Assembly: GCA_050084985.1 (NCBI GenBank)
Contig: JBITNC010000002.1
Coordinates: 23,064,001 to 23,128,000, forward strand
Length of the DNA stretch: 64,000 nt
DNA from: Nageia nagi
Lineage: Eukaryota > Pinophyta
Direction: 5' to 3'
Positions 37,127 through 47,330 of this stretch are shown piece by piece. A program made the translations under genes and the position numbers. Under the pieces are notes generated by a model, which worked only from the letters and a program-made list of their open reading frames with translations, was not told the DNA's origin and searched no databases. Position 1 is the first letter of the stretch. Each line of letters opens with the position of its first letter.

Positions 37127-37799
37127 ATTCAAGAGAAGGTATAACCTCCTTCATATAATCTCCTTCATTTTTTTTGGCTTATGCACTAATGATACTAACA
37201 TTATTTGCTATGTGTTGAGCTCATTTTTTTTGTTTGGGCAATACATGGCTAACAAAATTGTAATATGATGTTCCTTGTTTGTTGTTATTACTAACCTTTT
37301 GTTTACTTGCAATTTTTACAAAGTGCTTAAATTGCTACATTTAAACAAACAAAAAAAGGAGATGGTTAGTATACAACATTTGAGAAATATTACAATTTTT
37401 TACTCAAAAGATTTTTTTTACAATAGTCTTTTGTGAACAATATCAAAAAAAAAAAAAAAAGGAGGAAGGTGCAATTTTTTTTGTTGAAATAGCAAGGAGG
37501 ACAAATTTTTTTTTAAAAAAAGGGGCACAATCATATATTAGTGGCACCATAATATATATCTTGCATTATTTTAAACCTATAGTCAAAGCTATATATATAT
37601 ATATATTTTTAAAACAAATTTGTTTAAATGCTAAATTAAAAAATATATATTGGGGCAATTAATACAAATATATTTATTAAATTGCATTCACGTTTTGTTT
37701 TACAATAAAAATTGGAGGGGTCAAATTAAATTTTTAAAAACTTTAGGGGGCAAATAAAAATTAAATCAAAATACATTATTGGGGGGGGGGGTAAAATTT
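37127..37799 (+). other. AT-rich leader of G
   Basis: Noncoding leader with a short (TA)n run at 37590-37606, poly-A and poly-T tracts and a G10 run near 37783-37792. It resembles the first part of the leaders of F and C. No coding signal is seen. Confidence 0.65.
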
Positions 37800-38640
37800 T
37801 TAAAACAACGCGGGACCCCCGCGCGCGCGCGCGGCCACCTCCCACGCGCGGCCCCTGGCGGCTCCGCCGCGCCACTCGCGCCTCCCGCGCGTGCAACCAT
37901 TCCTCTGCTCCCGTCCGGTGCCGAACCGCGCGGCCATCTCCCTCGTGCACGCAGCAGTCCCCTCCTTCCTCTGCTCCGCCTACCGATGCCTCTGCACATC
38001 CTCCCTCGTCCGGACCCTTCGAGGTGCAATCAGCTGGATTTCCTATGCGTTACAATGCCTACTGCACACACAGTTTCCTGGACAGCAATGCTCGAAGCTC
38101 AAATAATTGAACGTATTCTGCCGGAAATCACAAGTACATGGTAAAAATTTGAGCTGAACTGGAATGATTTCAGTCCAAGCTTGAGTTTGATGCGTTGAAG
38201 AGGAGATCGAACAAGTTGAAAACCTCGAGATCCGACAAAATCAGCAGATAAATACAGGCACCCGCAACGATGCCGTTTTTCACGTCAATATTCTCCCTCT
38301 GCGCGCGACCTCTCCTCCATCTGCTCACGCGCTGACTCAGTCTCCTCCCAACCCTGCAAACTGTTTGCCAAGATGCATGCTGATCTGCACTCTCTTCCTC
38401 CCTCTCCTCTTAAGCTCCTCCCCTCTGGTCAGCCTCCTGCGCCAGCCTTCTCATCCTCCTTCCATGGTCAAGGTTGATGGCTACCAACACCTTGCAAGTC
38501 TTCCAAGTCACCTTAAATGCCTTAGTTTTGTTTTTTGACCACCTACACATTTTCCCTTCCAAAAAGCAACGTGTCTTTTTTGGTAGAAAACCAAGGGGGG
38601 TCATATTTTTCCACCTAAGCATTTAATGATTATTGACTTA
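37800..38640. other. GC-rich segment of unknown origin inside G
   Basis: About 840 bp, strikingly GC-rich at its left (CGCGCGCGCG near 37820) and otherwise of mixed composition, unlike everything around it. It is open in several frames on both strands (for example plus 37779-38144 and minus 37766-38029), as expected for GC-rich DNA. I recognise no protein family. Composition and position, inside a leader that in C holds host gene fragments, suggest captured host DNA. Confidence 0.6.
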
Positions 38641-38963
38641 GACGGTAGGAGCAACCACATCTTCACTAACTGTCTGCCACAGTTTTCTTGCTTGTAACTC
38701 TGCTTTCATACGTGGTTCCCATATTCCAAAGTTGGAACCATCGAGTATGTGCTTGGGAACGAAGGTTTCAACCATTGCTACAAAAACAATAAATATGCAA
38801 TAAGAATGTAAACTTTTACAATTTGTCCATCTATACATATAAAACAACTAATAAGCAAACATGTCTCACATGTGTAAACTCATTAACCACGATCCATAGA
38901 AGGATAAAGTTGGGGTTGTTTTCTTGTATAGAATTAGGCCTTCACCTGGATGCCCGCAAGGTG
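38641..38963 (-). pseudogene. Inverted leader/gag-start fragment in G
   Basis: On the minus strand this reads as family leader, a TTTTTGTAG acceptor-like site (near 38780), then the gag start MVETFVPKHILDGSN and about 45 further residues ending near the VAPT stretch. It corresponds to 54590-54890 of C in reverse. The gag start therefore survives only in opposite orientation to the rest of G and cannot be expressed from the LTR. Confidence 0.9.
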
Positions 38964-38982
38964 GAGTGAAGTTTAAACTTTT

Positions 38983-41132
38983 GTGTTAAACACGGGATTA
39001 AGCGACAATTCACAATCCCTTACACCCCTCAGCAAAATGGAGTTGCTGAAAGGAAGAATCGCACCATTATGGAAATGGCAAGATGCATGTTGGGTAACCT
39101 TCCTAGTTTCTTATGGGGCGAAGCTGTTCACACTGCTATTCACACCCTAAATAGGTGTCCTACTAAGGCAGTTGAAGGTAAAACTCCATATGAAGCATGG
39201 ACAGGAAAGAAACCTAACCTCTCACACTTCAGAATCTTCGGTTGTGATGCATTTGCCTTCATTACCTCAGATAAAAGAAAGAAGCTAGATAAACGATCAG
39301 AAAAATGCATCTTTGTGGGGTATGATAATCAGCATAGAGGTTACAGGCTCTACTCTTCATCCCATAAAATAGTCTTTGTGTCTAGGGATGTTAAGTTCAA
39401 TGAACTTTCTGAGGATACGACCTCTCATGCTAAAATGTCTGATACAGATGATTCTTCGCCTGCACCTAACTGGTTGGATGAGCATGTAGAGAAGTCACCA
39501 CAAGAGCAAAATTCTCCGGCACAGAGAATTACAAGAAGTATGACCTTGAATAAATCCTTATTTGCCAAAATTGATAATATGCATGAGCCATCAACCTTCA
39601 AAGAAGCTTCCAAGCAAGAGTGTTGGATGGAAGCTATGAAAGTTGAGTATGAGGCTCTCATGAAAAATGAAACTTGGGATTTGGTTCCTTATCCCAATGA
39701 GAAAAATGTGATTGGCAATAAATGGATATACAAGGTCAAGTACAATTCTGATGGAAACATTGAAAAATACAAGGCAAGGTTAGTAGCCAAAGGATTCGCT
39801 CAGAAATATGGTGTTGATTATGAGGAAACCTTTGCTCCTGTAGCCAAGATGCCTACTGTCAGAATAATTCTTGCTCTTTCTGCAGCTCAAGGATGGAAAG
39901 CTTTTCAACTTGATGTCAAAAGTGCATTTCTCAATGGGGACTTAGATGTTGAAATCTACATGAATCAACCAGAAGGATTTATTCCCGAAGGAAAAGAGAC
40001 TCTTGTGTGCAAACTAAAGAAGTCTTTGTATGGACTTAAGCAAGCACCTAGAGCATGGTACAAGAAAATTTCAGGATTCTTTGCAGATATTGGTTTTTCC
40101 AAGTGCTTCTCAGATTCAGATCTATATGTACTCAATCAAGGAAAAGACGTGGTCATAATTCTCCTTTATGTGGATGATCTTCTCATCACAGGCAATAATA
40201 TTGAAATCATCCAAGAGTGCATCTCCAAACTCAAGGCAACATTTGAAATGACTGATCTAGGTCTATTGCATTACTATCTTGGGATGCAAGTATACCAACA
40301 CAAAGATTGTACTTATCTTAGTCAATCTAAGTATATATCAGACATCTTGCAAAAGTTTGGAATGGAAGAGTGCAAATATGCTGCAATACCTGTTTCTCCT
40401 GGAATTGTTGTATCTCTGAGCTCAGATTCTCAGTTGGCTGATGCTACAGCTTATAGATAATTGATTGGTAGTCTTCTGTATCTGACTATCTCTCGTCCTG
40501 ATATTACCTTTGCAGTGAATCTAATGGCACGATTCATGCAAAAACCATATGTTGAACACCTCAATGCTATTAAGCAAATCTTGAGGTATGTCGCAGGGAC
40601 AAAGGATCTTGCTCTTAAGTATTCCAAAGTGCCCTCGATTGTTCTCTCAGGGTTCTCAGATTCTGATTATGGGGGAGATAGAGATGACAGAAAATCCACC
40701 TCTGCATATGTGTTTAGCCTTGGTTCAGGTGCTATCTCTTGGGCTTCCAAGAAGCAACCTACTGTGACTCTTTCTACCACCGAGGCTGAATATCGAGCCA
40801 TGTCTGTTGCCGCCCAAGAAGCTATTTGGGTAAGACATCTTCTGAACGAAATTGGGTATATGCAAAATGGCCCATCTCTTATTTCGTCAGATAATCAATC
40901 GGCTATCTCTTTGGCTAAGAATCCTGTGTTCCATCAGCGAACCAAACATGTAGAAATCCAAGCTCATTTTATCAGGGAGAAGGTTCTAGATGACATCATA
41001 CATTTGCAGTATTGTCCATCTACTGACAACTCCGCTGATTTATTCACCAAGCCCCTTCCTGAAGCTCAGTTCTGCAAGCTTAGGGATTCTCTCGGGTTGG
41101 TGAAGTTGCCCTCAAGGGGGAGTGAAGTTTAA
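38983..41132 (+). pseudogene. copia INT(core)-RT-RNase H of G, one nonsense codon
   Basis: Best-preserved pol in the window. It begins within the integrase core (VKHGIKRQF, TPQQNGVAERKNRTI). The longest open stretch (39069-40460) covers the integrase C-terminal region (KCIFVGYDNQHRGY, about 39307) and RT with FQLDVKSAFLNGDL (about 39904), GLKQAPRAWY (40033) and the catalytic YVDDLL (about 40168). A TAA at 40458-40460 stands where C has CAA (Gln); the frame then continues to 41132 as RNase H (SDSDYGGDRDDRKS, TEAEYRA, DNQSAISLAKN, DLFTKPLPEAQ). The integrase N-terminus, protease and gag are missing, so G would need proteins from another copy. Confidence 0.93.
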
Positions 41133-42082
41133 ACTTTTGTTAGTGATGACAACTTCACCTCTTAGAGGCCCTTTTTTGATTGTACATTCTAGACCTCCGT
41201 GGTAAGTTTGCTCTGCGTGACAAACTTGTTGTACAATTGTTGTTATAGAGTGTTGATTATTTTATACCTCAGTGGTAAGTTTGCTCTGCGTGAGAAACTT
41301 GTTGTACAAATTTTGAGCATATAATTAATATACCTCCGTGGTAAGTTCGCTCTGCGTGACGAACTTGTTGTACATTCTATACCTCCGTGGTGAGTTTGCT
41401 CTGCGTGAGAAACTTGTTGTACAATTTTTATGCTCTATACCTCCGTGGTGAGTTTGCTCTGCGTGAGAAACTCGTTGTACAATTTTTGAGCATATAATTT
41501 AATATACCTCCGTGGTAAGTTCGCTCTGCGTGACGAACTTGTTGTACATTCTATACCTCCGTGGTGAGTTTGCTCTGCGTGAGAAACTCGTTGTACAATT
41601 TTATGCTCTATTTTTAAAATCAACACATGTCTATATACAACAGGTGACTATGAGTGATGGCTTGGCATCTCCGTGATGACTTATAGTGCACCATTAATCA
41701 ATTATTTATAAGATGACATTATTTGATTCTCTTATTTGAATATATGATGCATCTAACTGATTTTGTTCATGAGTTGCTTGTAGCATGCAGGATCTTCTTT
41801 AGAAATGCAGGTTACTCACCTTGTGAAAGCAAGCTCATGGCGACTCACATGTCAGCTTAAAGTTGATCGACTACTATGTACAGTGAAACCAGTTGTGGTT
41901 AATGATTGTATTGTAAACCATTTTGTCAAATGGTAATGTAATGAGTCTCATACTAGTTCTCAAAAAGATTCTCAAATATGTAAATGTTCTCATCTCCACT
42001 TGTATCTCTATGGAGGAGAACTCTCTCTTACTCTCTCTCTTCTTTCTTCTACGCTCTATCCCAATATTGCATTAAGGGGGAG
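41133..42082 (+). other. 3' noncoding region of G with polypurine tract
   Basis: Between pol and the 3' LTR. It contains the hairpin array (41193-41598), the conserved GATGACTTATAGTGCACC block near 41677, the perfect stem ACCATTT/AAATGGT at 41917-41934 and the polypurine tract AAGGGGGAG at 42074-42082. Confidence 0.8.
41193..41598 (+). repeat. Seven-unit hairpin array in 3' region of G
   Basis: Seven tandem units of about 45-65 bp, each reading TACCTCCGTGG, then a 6-7 bp stem around a near-constant loop CTCTGCGTGA, then TTGTACA. Stem arms vary in matching pairs: AAGTTT/AAACTT, AAGTTTG/CAAACTT, AAGTTCG/CGAACTT and GAGTTT/AAACTC. In RNA the stem could extend outward by about five consecutive G-U pairs (GUGGU with GUUGU). 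The minus-strand frame at 41435-41626 is a shadow of the repeats. Confidence 0.88.
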
Positions 42083-42590
42083 TGTTAGAATTTGTAATGA
42101 AATATTGTGAATATCTAGACTCCTTGTAAATTCAATTAATCACTTAAGGGTATGTAGATACCTTAAATGATTAATAGAATTCTTTAATGTATAGACTTTG
42201 ACTTTACCAAAGGAGTTAGTTGGTAGGTTGAAGTTTGGTGGTACATTTAATGTAACCCTAACCTTACCCTTGGGTTAAAGGAAGGTTAGGGAGGTGCTCT
42301 CAACCTATAAATAGAGGGCCTCTCCTCATGTAAACATATCTAAGTTTTGAGTAAGATTACTCTACTTGGTTGTGTAGGAGAGAGCTAGAGAATAGTTGTA
42401 AGAGAGACATAGATTTGAGAATAAGAGAACTAGTTGTGGATGTACTCCCAAGGAGGGAGGAACCACATTATATTGGTGTCATATTGTGTGAATGATGTTC
42501 TTAGTGTTATAGATGTGTTATCTTGTGTACACTTGAGTTTCCTAGTCTAAGGTCCTAGAGGATTTGTTTAGATCTAGTTCAAATCCTTCA
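42083..42590 (+). repeat. 3' LTR of element G
   Basis: 508 bp, no visible difference from 36470-36977, followed by the duplicated ctaag. Confidence 0.96.
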
Positions 42591-42595
42591 CTAAG

Positions 42596-42730
42596 GAGGG
42601 AGGAACCACTTTATATCTTGTGTTATTTGTGAAATTAGCTTGAGTTGTTGTGCTATTGTGTTGATATTGTAAGTGCCTTCTTGAGATCTTGGTAGATTAT
42701 AAGTTAATTTAGAAAGGGTTAATTTGATCA
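42596..42730 (+). repeat. 3' LTR of F, right part
   Basis: Final 135 bp of the F 3' LTR (GAGGGAGGAACCAC to TTTGATCA). It matches 24550-24688 of the 5' LTR and is followed by the target duplication atgat. Confidence 0.92.
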
Positions 42731-42735
42731 ATGAT

Positions 42736-43610
42736 GATGTATGTGCCCTCAATCATTAATGAGGGAGGGCACCAATGTCATGATTGCAATGGAATTTATT
42801 TATGAAAAAGTGGCAAATGTTTTATAAAATAAGATTGGGCATAAAAAGAAAATAAAATAACAATTTGAATTCATTGAAATTGAATGGCATGAAAAAGGCA
42901 ATCATGCCTAGGAAAATTAGGGTTTATGAATAATAAAAAGAAAATTTGTTGATAAAAGGGGTCATTTGCATCTTGTCTTGTAATATATACTTGGTTACCT
43001 ACTTGCCATCCAACTTATTAAATGTACTCATTTGGATCTAAGTTGTCATGACATGAGGTAATTTCATCTATGAAGTGGCACATTTTGATCATTTTGAGTT
43101 GTTTAGATTTCCATTTGGGGTCCATAATGGTGAACACTAAGGAGGCATCCTAAAGGAGGATTAAGAGGTCCTTCGCACATCAACATGGAAACATAGCAGA
43201 ATTTATATGAACCCATCTGCTAGATCATATGGTGAGTCAACCATATCTATGTCATTTGTAAAAATTTCATATTTAGGCCACCTTTCTATAAACCCCAATT
43301 TTTTAATTCTTTTAACTGTGCTTGTAGGAGGGTTAATTTCTACTTCATCATTTTCCTTACTTTAATTGAATGTGTCTTGTTATTGCACTTTTTCAATGAA
43401 TTGCATTGGAAAATCCCTACATTGAATTCTAATTTGTTACCCCTCTTTGTTCCCTATTCCACAAGACTTACACAAACTTATCTTGAAATAGTAAACTTCA
43501 TGTGATTTCATATTTTTTTTGTGATATATTATGCTTATGTATTTAACTTGCTTTAGGATTCATCATGATGGTATTTATTTTTATTTTAAGATTGTAGGAT
43601 ATAAATAAGT
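42736..43610. other. Intergenic DNA, one short palindrome
   Basis: About 875 bp with no gene recognised. A perfect 8-bp inverted repeat GTGCCCTC/GAGGGCAC (42743-42750 and 42765-42772) sits just after the F target duplication. Otherwise AT-rich. Confidence 0.5.
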
Positions 43611-44420
43611 TTATCAAGGGTGGCTTAATTCATATAGATGTACTAGAGAGAACGCGATTACGGGTTTGCTCCAATAATGAGAATGCTTATCTAGTAAAGG
43701 CCATATAATATGATATTCTAGTAATCGATCATATCTAAATAGTTTTCCCCTTATTAAAGGCACTGGTTGAGCATTGAGATCCTAATTCCAATAGTTTTCA
43801 ACTCCCCACTAGAAATATTATAGTGACATTCTTAAATGTATACCGCATATGGAGAGTTCCCATTCATGGGAAGCTGGTGGATCACATGATTATTAAGGAT
43901 ATGAAACAACTAGATGACCTGACATTTTGGATCAAATGCATTCATGACTATGATTGGGACAAGAGGATTGCATACCTTCATACTGCTTATAAGACTCTTA
44001 AGAATTCATATTCTTTGTTTACTGGTGGATTCCTTAATTATTGCATTCTTGTATCCAAACAAGAACAATGTCACTTTCCCATACAGTCTCATATGAATCT
44101 TAAAAGAGATTTGCATGAGAGGAAGTATATTTTCTTGGGGGCCAACCATTCTAAAGCAATTATACATGGATTTACACCATTTTGTGATGGTAGACAAATC
44201 TAATAGGACTACGACCCACACAATTTTGCTTCAAGTATGGGCATATGAGCACATAGTTGTGTTTTGATCGGTGGGACTACAAAGGGTCTACATAAATGAT
44301 ACAGATTCTTATTTGACCCATTAGACCATAAAGATCAAGTATTATCAGGTGCCATGGGAGTTAAAGGCATGAAGGTGGGACATAGATGGCCTCCATCCTA
44401 CATATATTATCTGGTATGTT
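43611..44420 (+). pseudogene. Plant-mobile-domain-like relict
   Basis: Reads with a few stops as HIDVLERTRLRVCSNN, then LVEH-DPNSNSFQLPT-N, I-VTFLNVYRIWRVPIHGKLV. The order 'E-WRPET-TFHLP-GE-TITL-DV--L-GLPI-G' is the start of the plant mobile domain (PF10536) found in transposons and MAIN-like proteins. The open stretch 43823-44203 continues downstream (FWIKCIHDYDWDKRIAYLHTAYKTL) but is less clear. Several stops and missing conserved residues indicate a relict. The assignment rests on motif resemblance only. Confidence 0.5.
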
Positions 44421-44489
44421 TATTGATATTATGTGTGGGAGGAGATGTTCACCATATTACCTAGTGTGGTAATAATGATTCCTTCAACC

Positions 44490-45450
44490 ATAAAGGAAGA
44501 TTATTAAGTCATACTATCTTGTAGTACTTGCATGGTTACATCCTCGTCTTCAACTCTTGCTTCTTCACCTCCTTCTTCTCTTGCCTTCTTTATGAACACA
44601 TTCAAGGATGTAGTTAATACAAATTCAAAACTATGAAAACATTCAAAATGTTACTTAAACAAAAAATAATTTAAAGAAATGCAATACCTCTTTGGCTGCT
44701 TTATATCCCTTAGGATTTGCCACTCCACCTGCTTGCATCCACCCCTATTATAAAAATATCCAAGGGGTTAGTTAGTATAAATTCAAAACTATGAAAATAT
44801 TCAAGGGGTTAGTTTAGTAAAAAAAATTAAAGCATTACAGTACCTTCATGATTGCATCCTACTCTTCAACCCTTTCACTTGCAACTCTTGCATCCTATTA
44901 TGAACACATTCAAGGACGTAGCTAATACAAATTCAAAACTAATAATATATTCAAAATGTTAGTTAAGCAAAAAAGAATTTAAAGCAATGCAATATCTCTT
45001 TGGATGCATCATATCCATTAGGATTTGCCACTCCACTTCCTTCTTGCATTACCTTTTATTATAAAAATATTAAAGGGGTTAATTAAGAAAAAACAAATTT
45101 AAAGCATTGCTATACTTGCATGGTTAATGCATCCTCCTCTTCAACTCTTGCATTTACAACTATGACACCTTGACCTCCTTATGCTCTTACCTCATATTAT
45201 GACAATATTCAAGAATGTAGTTAATTGAACTTCAAAACTATGAAAACAATGAAATGGTTAGTTAAGTAAAAAAGAATTTAAAGCAATGCACTACTTCTTT
45301 GGTTACATCATGTCCCTTAGGATTTGCCACTCCACCTCCTTCTTGCATTACCCCCTATTATGAAAATATTAAAGGGGTTAGTTAGCACAAATTCAAAAAT
45401 ATAAAAATGTTAGAGGGCTTAGGTAAGCAAAAATTAATTCAAAATAATGT
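44490..45450 (-). repeat. Tandem exon-intron repeat, period about 300 bp
   Basis: Three or more units spaced 308 and 299 bp apart, each holding two short purine-rich exon-like blocks and two similar intron-like spacers (CAATGC, AAAATGTTAG and TTCAAAACTATG motifs). Sequence identity between units is moderate, so the duplication is old. Confidence 0.7.
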
Positions 45451-46105
45451 AGTACCATCAAAACTGCAACTTCTTCCATCACTTTCTCTTTGTTACATGC
45501 TTCTTTTATTAATTTCATTTTATTAGCTTTAACATAATTATTAAGAATCACTGGTATGTTATCTATTTTTTTCATACTGATAGGTTGGTTTATCCTTTGA
45601 AAATTCATCTATTTTTGGTAATTTAAGGTTAACATGATCTTTCCTCCAATGCTTATTCAACATCATAGAGCACTACCAACACTTTTTACCCCCAAGAACA
45701 CCACAAACACCAATTGTGCAATAGTAGAATAACCTCCCACCCACCTCATGAGCATGCTGATCTCTAGCATGGCCATGATATTTAAACAATTTTTCACTCT
45801 ATAACAAGTAAACAAGATCAATTATTAATATGTTCATTGTATAATAAATATATATGACCAACAAGCATTGCAAAAATACCAACCATTACAATTTGCTGGC
45901 CATAACCATGAGCTAGATACTAAATAGAACTAAGTGAAGGTTTCCTTCCACCTATGTATTAATAAAATAAATCATTTGTTAGTAATATAGAATATCTTCA
46001 TAGAAAATACTATAAAGCAAGTGATGATGTACCTTTGAAGAGGAAAAATATTATTCCCTATTCACCCAAAGTTCTCCAAGAACAAATGTAAGACAAGTTC
46101 AAACC
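44490..46105 (-). pseudogene. Gene relict with Cys/His motif and tandem repeated exons
   Basis: Minus-strand gene of unknown function. Exon-like blocks with GT/AG edges lie at about 45955-45893 (GGRKPSLSS, HGYGQQIV) and 45800-45456 (EKLFKYHGHARDQHAHEVGG, YYCTIGVCGV, KKCW, HWRKDHVNLKLP), a possible zinc-binding region. Two kinds of small exon then alternate with a period of about 300 bp: one encoding MQEGGGVANPKG, the other ARVEEEDVTMQ-like acidic peptide. The anchor AGGATTTGCC (plus strand) recurs at 44712, 45020 and 45319. In-frame TAG codons in both larger exons suggest decay. I do not recognise the family. Confidence 0.45.
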
Positions 46106-46123
46106 ATTAAATAATCATGATAT

Positions 46124-46585
46124 TGTTGGAATGTATAATGCATTATTGTAAAGGTTTGTATTAATCATCTTTGTAAATTCACTAATACTTGAGGGTATCA
46201 TTAGGTACCTTAAGTATTTAAGTGATTATGATATTGTAACTTGTCCTACACTGCATGTAATGCCTTTGTACATTGGGTAAAAGGGTGATCTAAAGAGGGA
46301 TCTTGGTCTATAAATAGAAGGTTCCCTCTTTGTTATCATATACCAATTTGTGGAGTAAATTTATGCTACAGGATAGTGTTTAGGAGATGAGTTTAAAAGG
46401 ATTGTAAGAGTTCATATTTGTTAAGAAGTGAGATCTAGTTAGTGGATGTACTCTTAGTTGGAGGAACCACTTACATCTTGAGTTATCTTTGTGAGATTGC
46501 TTTGTGAGTTATTTAGATGTTATTTGTGAGCTTTCATGTGATCTTGGGAGTTTAGGATTGTATTAGTTATAGTTCAATCCCTTCA
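46124..46585 (+). repeat. Solo copia LTR
   Basis: 462-bp LTR, TGTTGGAATGTATAATGCAT to CAATCCCTTCA, with a TATAAATAG box near 46309. Flanking pentamers gatat (46119-46123) and gatac (46586-46590) differ by one base. No primer site or polypurine tract adjoins it, so it is a solo LTR left by recombination. Same subfamily as 9297 and 22947. Confidence 0.9.
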
Positions 46586-46590
46586 GATAC

Positions 46591-47330
46591 TTGCATGTTG
46601 TAAACATGAGGACTAAGAATTGAAAATAATATGCATGATGCAAAAATAATTTCATGGACCAATGTGATTGGGAAATATGCACTTAACCTCTTTGATATTA
46701 TAAGAAGCACTTAGGACCTAACTCTAACAACATAACCTTTGTATATGTTCTACTAGTATGTAGAATACACATATGCAAAACATGGAAGAAGACATGAGGC
46801 CCAAGCATTATTTGATAAGATGTATGATCCAGCTTGGAGAATTTTTTAGATCTATTGAAGTCAACGAAGAAACATATCAGGTTACATCCTTCATGTCTTG
46901 CATGTTCACCTCGTTTATACTTATGCATTTGTAACTTGATGTGTTTCTTCACATTACTTGGATAGATCTAGAAGTTTTTCCCATGCAAAATGTTGTCATC
47001 CAAATGGACATCTATAATGGACATGTGGTTGGTTTTATATGTTGGAGGCACATCCTAGTTGGTAGTTGAAAATAGTTTTTCTTTAAAAATTAGTAGTTGA
47101 TAATGATTTTACATCAAATATTATCATTATGAATGCCTTGATAGATATGTATGCAAAATTTGGAATAATACATGAGGCTCAATAATTGTTTGATAAGATG
47201 CATGATGCAGACATAATTTTATGGGATGTAATGAATGGAGAATATGCAATTCATGGCTACAACAAGGATACCCTTAAACTCTTTGATATGATGAAGCACT
47301 TGGGAACCAACCCTAATAACATAACCTTTG
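46591..47330 (+). pseudogene. PPR protein pseudogene, first part
   Basis: PLS-type pentatricopeptide motifs are readable at 47125-47330: IIMNALIDMYAKFGIIHEAQ, LFDKMHDADIILW, YAIHGYNKDTLKLFDMM, LGTNPNNITFV. A degraded copy lies at 46625-46830. Such proteins bind organellar RNA. Stops and frameshifts make this a pseudogene. The reading is cut at 47330 by element H and continues at 50453 (FVCVLFPCSHGT). Confidence 0.85.
47326..47330. repeat. Target duplication of element H (left)
   Basis: ctttg is repeated exactly at 50448-50452, and the PPR reading frame resumes directly after it. Confidence 0.88.

Larger units (their letters stand above)
36470..42590 (+). mobile_element. Copia element G, young but internally rearranged
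   Basis: Inserted in the 3' LTR of F with an exact 5-bp duplication ctaag (36465-36469 and 42591-42595). Its two 508-bp LTRs show no difference when read side by side. The interior lacks most of gag, protease and N-terminal integrase. In their place stand a GC-rich segment (37800-38640) and an inverted leader/gag piece (38641-38963), followed by integrase core to RNase H with a single nonsense codon. It is therefore a recent insertion of a non-autonomous, chimeric copy. Confidence 0.95.
24234..42730 (+). mobile_element. Copia element F, near full length, with nested hAT and copia G
   Basis: Plus-strand copia element. Parts: 5' LTR 24234-24688, primer site, intron-like leader (24771-27002), gag-PR-INT-RT-RH, 3' noncoding region and a 3' LTR split by G (36152-36469 plus 42596-42730). 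Without its guests it is about 8 kb. It has a perfect 5-bp target duplication. Coding regions are broken by many stops, so it is not autonomous. Confidence 0.95.

Noticed and set aside
37766-38144. Long open frames on both strands of the GC-rich block as real proteins
   Set aside because: Frames open on both strands with low-complexity Arg/Pro/Ala content are expected from GC-rich DNA; no motif is recognised.
41193-41598. CRISPR-like repeat array
   Set aside because: Units vary, spacers are also repeats, and the setting is a plant retrotransposon 3' region; the hairpin array explanation fits.
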